Source of the DNA: a candidate division FCPU426 bacterium
GTDB taxonomy: Bacteria > Oederibacteriota > JAJYGY01 > DAIDJD01
DNA length: 35,549 nucleotides
Reading direction: 5' to 3'
Assembly: GCA_027451505.1 (NCBI GenBank)
Contig: DAIDJD010000009.1
Location: forward strand, 1-35,549
The notes under the pieces were generated by a model. The model was not told the DNA's origin, made no database searches, and saw only the letters and a program-made list of their open reading frames with translations. Below, piece by piece: positions 7,314 to 13,568 of the stretch. Every line of letters begins with the position of its first letter. Positions within the stretch are counted from its first letter, which is position 1. Both the position numbers and the translations under genes were made by a program.

Positions 7314-8132
7314 ATGGGAACGGGTGCGGCCCGAAGGTTCCGGGTTCCTGGCGAACATGGGGCTTGGTGGGCCTTCGGCACGACTTGGGCGGGCGCCTTC
7401 GCGCTGGCCTGGATTCGGCACGCCGACCGCGGGGCGTGCTTGGGGGCCGCGGCGGCCCTGGCGGCCGGGTTTCTGGCCCAGGATTGGGTTCTGGGGCTGG
7501 TCGCCGGGGCCCTGGGCCGGGGCGCGCCCGGCGCGTGGGGGGCCTCCACGGGTTGGCTTCTCGTGGCAGTGGCCGCGGCCGGGGCCGCCCTGACCGGCGT
7601 CCGCGCCGGGGCTCCGCTGGGCTGGAGCGCGCTTTGGTGCGCGCTCGCGCTGGGCGCCTTGGGAGGGCTGGCCCTGCGGGCGGTCGTCCCGGGCCGGGGA
7701 AGGCGTTCCCTCGCCGCCACCGCGGCGCTCCTGTCGGCCCCCGCCCTGGTTTTCGGTTGCCTGGCCTTCGGATTCACCCCGCGGGCGCTCGAGGCCTGGG
7801 CCTGGGGCTTGGTTTTCTACCCGGCCGCGACGCTCGCGGCCCAGGCCTTTGTCCGGGGCTTCCCGGAGCGGGCGCGCTGGGCCGGTCCGGCCCTGGTGGC
7901 GTCCCTCGGCTTGGCCGCCGCCGCGCTGAGGGCGCCCTTGGCGGCCCTGCTCCTTTCGGCCGATGCGGCCTTCCTTTGGGTCTCCATACGGCGGCGCTGG
8001 AGGCGGAGGCCCCAGGGCCTGCCCGAGCCCGCCGCGGTGCGCCGCTTCGGGTGGTACCAGGCGGGCTTCAGCGTGGCGCTCACGGCCGTTTGGGTGATGG
8101 TTTTCGGCGGGGTCCGGGTTCCCGGGACCTGA
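7314..8132 (+). CDS. YwiC-like multi-spanning membrane protein
   Basis: The protein starts MGTGAARRFRVPGEHGAWW. EHGAW near the N-terminus is the hallmark of the YwiC-like family. About 272 residues form eight to ten membrane spans, with a basic cytoplasmic loop (SIRRRWRRRP) before the last helix. The track's long frame starts far upstream. I prefer the ATG at 7314 because GGTGATC, complementary to the end of 16S rRNA, precedes it by 5 bases; the ATG at 7287 is an alternative. The biochemical role of the family is unknown. In several bacteria ywiC-like genes sit beside nitrate/nitrite respiration and Fnr-type regulator genes, and the neighbours here fit that. It is the first gene of the plus-strand cluster. 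Confidence 0.75.
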   Translation: MGTGAARRFRVPGEHGAWWAFGTTWAGAFALAWIRHADRGACLGAAAALAAGFLAQDWVLGLVAGALGRGAPGAWGASTGWLLVAVAAAGAALTGVRAGAPLGWSALWCALALGALGGLALRAVVPGRGRRSLAATAALLSAPALVFGCLAFGFTPRALEAWAWGLVFYPAATLAAQAFVRGFPERARWAGPALVASLGLAAAALRAPLAALLLSADAAFLWVSIRRRWRRRPQGLPEPAAVRRFGWYQAGFSVALTAVWVMVFGGVRVPGT

Positions 8133-8199
8133 GTCACAGCCCGCGGCGGCCCGGCGTGGCACACTGGAACAGCCACGAACCCCTTCTCTTGGAGACCCC

Positions 8200-8697
8200 A
8201 TGGAATCCGAAGCGCCCTTTCCCCCGGCGCCGGGCGCGCGTGCGCTGGATGTCCGTCCCATCCTGGAGCGCGGCGGCGAACCCTTCGCCGAGATCATGGG
8301 CGCGGTGGCCGCGCTGGCTCCCGGGCAGGCCCTGTCCTTGCGCGCGCCCTTCGAGCCCAAGCCGCTCTACGCCGTACTGGAGGGCAAGGGCTTCGCCCAC
8401 CGCACCCGCAGGCTCGGCGACGCGGATTGGGTCGTCGAGTTCAGGCCGGCAGGGGCGGGGGCCGGGGAGGCGGCCCCCGAGATCGACGTCCGCGGCCTGG
8501 AGCCGCCCGAACCCATGGTGCGCATCCTGGAGCGGTGCCGGAGCCTGGCCGAAGGGGGCACGCTTAGGGTGGTGCACGACCACCGGCCCGAGCTCCTGTA
8601 TCCGCGCCTGGAGGCCCTCGGGCTCGCCCACGCCACGACCGAGACCCCGGACGGCCTGATCCACCTGGAGATCACCCGACCCCCCCGGGGAGCGTGA
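8200..8697 (+). CDS. Tandem DUF2249 (TusA-like fold) protein
   Basis: This 165-residue cytoplasmic protein has two DUF2249 units. The second (about 92-158) is typical: IDVRGLEPPEPMVRILERC, then GGTLRVVHDHRPELLYPRLEALGL. The first (about 15-82) keeps LDVRPI, the PG-x-ALSLRAPFEPKPLY segment and KGF but is more divergent. DUF2249 domains are related to TusA sulfur-carrier folds and are common in denitrification and nitric-oxide-response gene sets. The exact function is unknown. The ATG start has TTGGAGA upstream. The stop overlaps a GTG at the beginning of the next gene, so the two are co-translated. Confidence 0.82.
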   Translation: MESEAPFPPAPGARALDVRPILERGGEPFAEIMGAVAALAPGQALSLRAPFEPKPLYAVLEGKGFAHRTRRLGDADWVVEFRPAGAGAGEAAPEIDVRGLEPPEPMVRILERCRSLAEGGTLRVVHDHRPELLYPRLEALGLAHATTETPDGLIHLEITRPPRGA

Positions 8698-8699
8698 GC

Positions 8700-9989
8700 A
8701 TGCCCCGCGAGGCGCTTCCCACGCGCCTGTTCTGGGGCGCCCTGGCGGCGGGTTTGGGGGCCGGGCTGGCGGCCCAGGTCCTGGTGGCCGTGCGTCCCGG
8801 GGATTTCACGCTGCATTGGTTCCGGGAGCCGGTGCAACTGGCCGCCCTGCACCTCACCACCCTGGGCTTCGTGGGCCTGCTCATCCTGGGCGTGCTCACC
8901 CAGTTCCTGCCCATGCTGCTGGGCCGGGGCCTGGGGTCGATCGCCCTTTCCGGCGCCGCACTGGGGCTTTTCGGCGCGGGATTGGCCGCGCTGGTGGCCG
9001 TCTTCCTGGGGTGGCGCTTCCCGGGGCCGGCCTGGGCCGCTGGGGCGGGTCTGCTCGGCGGGGCCCTGGTGATCCTGGCCCTGTCCGGGCCCGCCCTGCT
9101 CCGCGGCGGGGGCCGGCACGCGCTCACGCGGGCCACCCTGGCCTCGTCGTTGGCCTACTTGGTGGGCACGGCGCTCCTGGGCACCCTGATGGCCCAGGGT
9201 CTGGTGGGGTTCCCCAGGGTCTCGACCGGTCCCCTTGAGCTCATCCGGCTGCACGCCCACCTGGGGTTGGCGGGCTTCGGGACGCTGATGGTGTTCGGGG
9301 TCTCCTACGCCCTGCTGCCCATGTTCAACCTCTCCAAGGGTTGGTCCCCGTGGCCGGGCTGGGCGGCGCTGGCGGCCTTCCACCTGGGCCTGGGCGCGAC
9401 CGCCCTGGCCGCCCTGGCGGGCGTCCGCGCCGTCGGGCGTTGGGCCGACCCCCTTCTGGCCCTGGGAACGGTTTTTTACCTCTACCAGGTCCGCCTGATC
9501 CGGGCCAAGGCCGTGCGCCCCGCGGCCGACGCCAGCGTCCAGGCCTACACCTGGGCTTGCGCCTGTCTGGTGGGCGCGGCGCTGTGGTCCTGCGCGCTCC
9601 AGTCCCGCCCGGCTGAGCCGGGCGCCGACGCCGGGGTCGTCTACCTGCTGCTGTTCGGGTTCCTCGGCGGCGCCATCGCCAGCCAGCTCCTCAAGATCGT
9701 GCCGCTGCTCGCCTGGGTGGACCGGTTCTCCGGACTGGTCGGCCGGGCCGCCACGCCCTCGGCCGGCGACCTGCTGGACCCCCTGCTGGCGCGCCTGGTC
9801 CTGCCGCTGCACGCCGCGGCCGTGGCGGTCGGTTGCTGGGGCCTGGCCTCCCATGGGACGGGATGGCTGCGCCTGTCGGGATGCCTGGGGACGGCGTTGT
9901 TCCTGGACCTGGGAGGGATCGCGGTGGCGGCCCGGTTGAGGGGCGCCGCGCGGGTCGAGCCGGCGGCCCCCCAGGGCGCGCCGGCTTAA
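8700..9989 (+). CDS. COX1/NnrS-like heme-type membrane protein (copy 1)
   Basis: About 429 residues with roughly twelve membrane spans. Histidine motifs recall stand-alone heme-copper-oxidase subunit I-like and NnrS proteins: LHLTTLGFVGLLILGVLTQFLPMLLG near the N-terminus, then RLHAHLGLAGFGTLMVFGVSYALLPMF and a late LLPLHAAAV-type helix. It lacks the full set of oxidase features and is too short for a catalytic oxidase subunit. A heme-binding role in NO tolerance or respiratory assembly is plausible. GTG 8694 (overlapping the previous stop) and ATG 8700 are both possible starts; the ATG has GGGGAG at better spacing. It is paralogous to the gene at 11563-12852; both share the LFGF-GG-11-LAW--RF segment. 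Confidence 0.75.
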   Translation: MPREALPTRLFWGALAAGLGAGLAAQVLVAVRPGDFTLHWFREPVQLAALHLTTLGFVGLLILGVLTQFLPMLLGRGLGSIALSGAALGLFGAGLAALVAVFLGWRFPGPAWAAGAGLLGGALVILALSGPALLRGGGRHALTRATLASSLAYLVGTALLGTLMAQGLVGFPRVSTGPLELIRLHAHLGLAGFGTLMVFGVSYALLPMFNLSKGWSPWPGWAALAAFHLGLGATALAALAGVRAVGRWADPLLALGTVFYLYQVRLIRAKAVRPAADASVQAYTWACACLVGAALWSCALQSRPAEPGADAGVVYLLLFGFLGGAIASQLLKIVPLLAWVDRFSGLVGRAATPSAGDLLDPLLARLVLPLHAAAVAVGCWGLASHGTGWLRLSGCLGTALFLDLGGIAVAARLRGAARVEPAAPQGAPA

Positions 9990-10000
9990 GGGAGGCGGAC

Positions 10001-10339
10001 ATGGATTCGAACATCGACGGCGCGGAGGCCGGGCGGACCGGCCCCATCCCGGCGGAGGCCTATGGCGCGTTGCGCCAAGTGGTGGATCCCGAGCTGGGCC
10101 TGAACGTTGTGGACCTGGGCCTGGTCCTTTCCTTGGAACGCCGCGGCGGGGTTCTGGAACTGGACTACCAGCTCACCGCCGAGGGGTGCCCGGTCGCCTC
10201 CATCATCGAGGAGAGCATGCGTGCGGTCCTCGAGGCCCTGCCCGGGGTGGCCGAGGTGCGCATGCGGCGGATCGCCGACCCGCCTTGGGGCCCGGAACGC
10301 ATCACGCCCGAAGGCCGCGCGGCCCTCGGGCTCGCCTGA
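10001..10339 (+). CDS. MIP18/DUF59-family metal-sulfur cluster assembly factor
   Basis: This 112-residue protein shows the DUF59 core: VVDPELGLNVVDLGLV, then LTAEGCPVASIIEESM with the conserved cysteine at residue 63. The ending PPWGPERITPEGRAALG is typical of SufT/PaaD-like small proteins. Family members help mature Fe-S proteins. The start at 10001 has GGGAGG upstream, so the longer frame on the track is not needed. It lies 11 bp after the membrane protein gene and 9 bp before the DGC protein gene, so all are likely one transcript. Its client may be a nitrogen-oxide-related Fe-S protein encoded elsewhere. Confidence 0.88.
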   Translation: MDSNIDGAEAGRTGPIPAEAYGALRQVVDPELGLNVVDLGLVLSLERRGGVLELDYQLTAEGCPVASIIEESMRAVLEALPGVAEVRMRRIADPPWGPERITPEGRAALGLA

Positions 10340-10348
10340 GGGGGCCGT

Positions 10349-10735
10349 ATGCGGTCCGAGGGCAAGGCGGTGGTGTACGGCTGCTCCGGGTGTTCCGGCG
10401 CGGGGCAGATGGCCAATGCCTTGGCGGTGCGCCTGGACCGCGAGGGCCGGGCCGAGATGTCGTGCATCGCCGGGGTGGGCGGCGGCGTGGAATCCCTTGT
10501 GCGTAAGGCGCGGTCCGCGGCCCGGGTCGTGGCCATCGACGGATGCCCCCTGCACTGCGCCCTAAACAGCCTGCGCCTGAGGGGCGTGGAGCCGGCGCTG
10601 CACGTCGACCTTGCGGCCTTGGGGGTGCTCAAGCGGCCCCATGGTGATTTCGATCCGGCGCAGGCCGGCGAAATCTACGGACGCCTGGCCCAGGCCCTGG
10701 CCGGGGAGCCCGCCCTTGCGGGCTCCCCGGACTGA
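10349..10735 (+). CDS. DGC-domain putative zinc-binding protein
   Basis: The 128-residue product has the cysteine layout of the DGC family: YGCSGCS (Cys12, Cys15), EMSCIAGVGGGVE (Cys39) and IDGCPLHCA (Cys66, Cys70). The DGCxxC motif is the family signature and is thought to bind zinc or another metal. The protein is probably cytoplasmic. In many anaerobes and denitrifiers such genes sit with hemerythrin, DUF59 and Crp/Fnr genes, as here, although the role is undefined. The last codons form one arm of a strong hairpin that ends just before the stop. Confidence 0.87.
   Translation: MRSEGKAVVYGCSGCSGAGQMANALAVRLDREGRAEMSCIAGVGGGVESLVRKARSAARVVAIDGCPLHCALNSLRLRGVEPALHVDLAALGVLKRPHGDFDPAQAGEIYGRLAQALAGEPALAGSPD
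10701..10730 (+). terminator. 13-bp perfect hairpin at the end of the DGC gene
   Basis: CCGGGGAGCCCGC-CCTT-GCGGGCTCCCCGG is a perfect 13-bp stem with a 4-base loop. It lies inside the last codons of the DGC gene, two bases before the TGA. No T-run follows, so it is not a standard intrinsic terminator; pausing, 3'-end protection or attenuation before the regulator gene are possible. Confidence 0.45.
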
Positions 10736-10775
10736 CGGCACACTGGGTCCTTCCGCCGCCATTGGAGATGCGTCC

Positions 10776-11501
10776 ATGCCGAACCAACGCCCGCCCAACG
10801 GTGTCCGCAAGGACCCGCCAGCGCCCACGACCCGGGACCTGGCCGGGTGCGAGCTGTTCGGCGAATTCGACGAGGCCGGCAGGGAGGAACTCCTCGCCGG
10901 TTCCTCCCTGCGGAGGCTGGCCTCCGGGGAGCGGTTGTTCGTCGAGGGCGAACCCTGCGCGGCCCTGCACCTGCTGCTGGACGGCGAGGTCAAGATGCAT
11001 AAGCTGTCGGCCCAGGGCAAGGAGCAGGTGGTCCGGCGCCTCAAGCCGGGGCAGATCTTCGGGGCGGCACCGCTGTTCACACCGGGAGGGACCTTCCCCG
11101 CGACCGCCGTGGCCCTGGCCCCTTCCCGGGTCCTGAGCGTGCCCAAGGCCCGGCTTTTGGCCTTCCTGGAGCGCCGGCCCGGGCGTTTCCTGCGCGTGCT
11201 GTCCTTTGTCTCCCAGCACCTCGAGCAGATGATGCGCCTCGCCGAGAGGGTGTCCCTGGAGAGCGTGCCGCGGCGCCTGGCGGGGCGGCTGCTGGAATTG
11301 GGCCGGGAACAGGGCGGCCCGAAGCCCGGGCAGGTCGTGCGCCTGGGGCGGTCCCAATCCGAATTGGCGGCCGATCTGGGCACCGTGCGGGAGGTCCTGG
11401 GACGCACCCTGCGCCGCTTCCGGGAACGGGGCCTGCTGCGCATGTCCGGGCGCAACGTCGTCCTTCTGGATCCCGAGGGCCTGGCTTCGGTCGTGGAGTG
11501 A
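10776..11501 (+). CDS. Crp/Fnr-family transcriptional regulator (Dnr/NnrR-like)
   Basis: The 241-residue protein has an N-terminal cyclic-nucleotide-binding-type beta roll (LFGEFDEAGREELLAGSS, GERLFVEGEPCAALHLLLDGEVKMHK, GQIFGAAPLF), a long dimer helix (VLSFVSQHLEQMMRLAERVSL) and a C-terminal HTH (SQSELAADLGTVREVLGRTLRRFRERGLL). It lacks the cysteine cluster of FNR, having only two scattered cysteines in the N-terminal part. An oxygen-labile Fe-S sensor is therefore unlikely, and a Dnr/NnrR-like NO or heme sensor fits the neighbourhood. ATG 10776 has GGAGAT upstream. Direct targets are unknown; I did not find a clear TTGAT-N4-ATCAA site in the window. Confidence 0.88.
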   Translation: MPNQRPPNGVRKDPPAPTTRDLAGCELFGEFDEAGREELLAGSSLRRLASGERLFVEGEPCAALHLLLDGEVKMHKLSAQGKEQVVRRLKPGQIFGAAPLFTPGGTFPATAVALAPSRVLSVPKARLLAFLERRPGRFLRVLSFVSQHLEQMMRLAERVSLESVPRRLAGRLLELGREQGGPKPGQVVRLGRSQSELAADLGTVREVLGRTLRRFRERGLLRMSGRNVVLLDPEGLASVVE

Positions 11502-11562
11502 GTGCGGCAAGGCCCGCGACGCGGCCCGGGACGGCGTCCTTCATGGGCCCCCAGGGTCGGCT

Positions 11563-12852
11563 GTGCTGAACCCCCAGCCTGAACAGATCCTTCCCCGGGC
11601 CTTCTGGCCCTTCCTGGCGGTCGCGCTGTTGAGCGCGGCCGCCTCCCAAGCGCTCCTGGCCCTGGCGCCGGGGGCCTACACCCTGCCGTACCTCCGCAAT
11701 CCCTGGATGCTGGCCTCCGTCCACCTGGCCGGGCTGGGCTGGCTGGGCACGCTGTTCTTGGCGGTGTCGGTCCAGGCCGGGCCCGTGCTCGCCCACCGGG
11801 ACCGGGGCCGGACCTGGGCGGCCTGGGCCGGGCCGGGCCTGTTCCACGCCGGGGCCCTGGGTTTGGTGGCCTTCATGGCCGGCCTGCGCGGCTGGGTCTG
11901 GCTCGGCGCGGCGCTGGCCGGCCTGTTCTTGGGGTACGCCGCGGAGGCGGGCCGCCTCGCGGGCTTGGCGTTCGGCGGCGCCCCGCGCACGCGCGCCTGG
12001 TCCGGGCTCGCCGCGGCCCACGCCTATCTCGCCGCGCTCATGGCCCTGGGCTCGCTCATGGCCGTCGGCCTCCTGCGGCCCCTCCTGCCCCAGGCCCCCG
12101 AAGTGAACCTGGAGTTCCACCTCCACCTGGCCCTGGTCGGCTTCGCCGGGATGGCGGTCCTGGGAATGCTTCCCAAGCTCCTGCGCCTATTCCTCGGCGC
12201 GACCCGCTATCCGACGTGGCCGGGTGTCTGGGCCGGGCGGGCGGTGCACGCCGCGCTGTCCCTGGAGTTCCTGGCTTGGCTGGGGGCGGGCCGGGCTTTT
12301 TCGGTCGCCGCCGCGTTGGCCGTCCTGGCCGCCGCCCTGGGCCTCGCCCTACAGGTCCTGCTGCAGTGCCGCGCCGCCTCAAAGCCGTTGGTGAGCAGTT
12401 CCTTCGCCCTCCAGGCCCTCGCGTTGGTGTGGATGCTGGCCGCCGCGGGCCTGGACGTGGCGCGGGCCGTCCGCGGCCTGTCCTACGCCGGGGACGCTTC
12501 GCTGGCGTACCTGGCGCTGTTCGGCTTCGTGGGGGGCGTCCTCCTGGGCACGATCCAGCGCATCGTGGCGGTGCTGGCGTGGATGCGGCGCTTCTGGGCC
12601 GTTTCCTCGGAACGGGAGGTGCCCACGGCCTGGGGCCTCATCCCGAAGGGGCCGGCCTGGGCCGCGGCCCTGCTGCACGCAGCGGCCGTGCCCTGTGGGG
12701 TGCTGGGCCTGGTGTGGCGGAGCCCGGGGCTCATCCGCCTGGCCGGCGCCGCGGGCTGCCTGGGCGTGCTCCTCACCTTGGCCCTCATCCCCTGGGCCCT
12801 GCTCCACGGCCGGGCGGGGCGGCTCCTCCCTAAGGAACCCGAGACCGTTTGA
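11563..12852 (+). CDS. COX1/NnrS-like membrane protein (copy 2, paralogue of 8700-9989)
   Basis: A 429-residue polytopic protein, the same length and layout as copy 1. Matching segments are ASVHLAGLGWLGTLFLAV, NLEFHLHLALVGFAGMAVLGMLPKLL, and AYLALFGFVGGVLLGTIQRIVAVLAWMRRF, the last clearly homologous to VYLLLFGFLGGAIASQLLKIVPLLAWVDRF in copy 1. Histidines in helices 2 and 6 are kept and could bind heme. The start is GTG with only a weak AGGGTCGG upstream. It closes the plus-strand cluster and is convergent with the sigma factor gene. I infer a role beside copy 1, perhaps as partners or as variants for different conditions. Confidence 0.75.
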   Translation: MLNPQPEQILPRAFWPFLAVALLSAAASQALLALAPGAYTLPYLRNPWMLASVHLAGLGWLGTLFLAVSVQAGPVLAHRDRGRTWAAWAGPGLFHAGALGLVAFMAGLRGWVWLGAALAGLFLGYAAEAGRLAGLAFGGAPRTRAWSGLAAAHAYLAALMALGSLMAVGLLRPLLPQAPEVNLEFHLHLALVGFAGMAVLGMLPKLLRLFLGATRYPTWPGVWAGRAVHAALSLEFLAWLGAGRAFSVAAALAVLAAALGLALQVLLQCRAASKPLVSSSFALQALALVWMLAAAGLDVARAVRGLSYAGDASLAYLALFGFVGGVLLGTIQRIVAVLAWMRRFWAVSSEREVPTAWGLIPKGPAWAAALLHAAAVPCGVLGLVWRSPGLIRLAGAAGCLGVLLTLALIPWALLHGRAGRLLPKEPETV

Positions 12853-12914
12853 TTTCGACGCGGAAAGAGGTGCCCGCGGCCCTCATCCCCCGGCCTGGGG
12901 CCTCCGCGCCCCGC

Positions 12915-13514
12915 TCAGCGGGCGAATTCCGCCGCCGCGGGCCCGGCGCCTTCCCCCGGCCGACCGGCCAGCAGCGCCGCGCGCAGTCGGGTCCTCGCGC
13001 GGGCGAGGCGCGACATGACCGTCCCCATGGGTATCCCCAGGGCGGCGCCGATGGCGGCGTAGCGCAGCCCTTGGACGTCCCTGAGTTCGATGATCCTGCG
13101 GCCATCCGGGCTCAGGCCGCCCTTCAGCGTCTCCAGAAGGGCGAGCCGGGCGAGCCGCTGGACGTCCGCCTCGCCGTCGGAAACCCGACGCAGCGCGGCC
13201 GCGTGGAGGTACACCTCGAGGTCCCCCTCCCGGCTCACCAGGACGCGCCGCCGCGCGCGCAGGCGCGCGTAGCATAGGCGCAGGCAGATCTGGCGCAGCC
13301 AAGCGTAAATCGGCGCGCGGAACACGTATTCCCCCAACCTCCGGAACGCGATGATGTAGGTCTCCTGGACGATGTCCTCGGCGTCGGAATCCTGCCCGCC
13401 CAAAAAAAACCGGCTGGCCCGCAGCAGGCGGGGCCGGTACCTCTCGAAAAATTCCCTTTCAGCGTCCGGACTCCCCGCCAGCACGCGCCGGACCAGTTCC
13501 TGCTCTTCCACCAT
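12915..13514 (-). CDS. ECF-type RNA polymerase sigma factor
   Basis: The 199-residue protein has sigma region 2 (FFERYRPRLLRASRFFLGGQDSDAEDIVQETYIIAFRRLGEY, then IYAWLRQICLRLCYARLRARRR) and region 4 (LLETLKGGLSPDGRRIIELRDVQGLRYAAIGAALGIPMGTVMSRLARARTRLR). It lacks regions 1 and 3, as expected for extracytoplasmic-function factors. No anti-sigma factor or zinc-finger protein is next to it. It lies 54 bp after ndvB on the same strand, so it can be read with ndvB or from its own promoter. Its leader is nearly identical to that of the receiver-like gene on the other side of ndvB. Confidence 0.9.
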   Translation of the reverse strand: MVEEQELVRRVLAGSPDAEREFFERYRPRLLRASRFFLGGQDSDAEDIVQETYIIAFRRLGEYVFRAPIYAWLRQICLRLCYARLRARRRVLVSREGDLEVYLHAAALRRVSDGEADVQRLARLALLETLKGGLSPDGRRIIELRDVQGLRYAAIGAALGIPMGTVMSRLARARTRLRAALLAGRPGEGAGPAAAEFAR

Positions 13515-13545
13515 GGACCACCCGACACGGCACTGGGTCTGCCGG
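13515..13545 (-). promoter_or_regulatory. Leader element E1, shared with the receiver-like gene
   Basis: The 31 bases before the sigma factor ATG begin CCGGCAGACCCAGTGCCG. The first 28 match element E2 (22733-22764) at 24 positions without gaps, ending in the same CGGGTGG and then an ATGG-GGAA start. E1 can fold as CGGCA-N7-TGCCG, and the ACCC in its loop could pair with the GGGT of the probable ribosome-binding site. Just upstream, 13549-13563 forms a second small hairpin (CAGCG-N5-CGCTG). Confidence 0.45.
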
Positions 13546-13568
13546 AATCAGCGGGTTTCGCTGTCCAT

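Noticed and set aside
10776-11501. Calling the Crp/Fnr protein an oxygen-sensing FNR
   Set aside because: It lacks the N-terminal cysteine cluster needed for the 4Fe-4S centre.
13528-13545. Sigma-54-like element on the plus strand (GGCAC-N5-CTGC)
   Set aside because: No plus-strand gene follows; the bases are better explained as part of the minus-strand leader E1 shared with E2.
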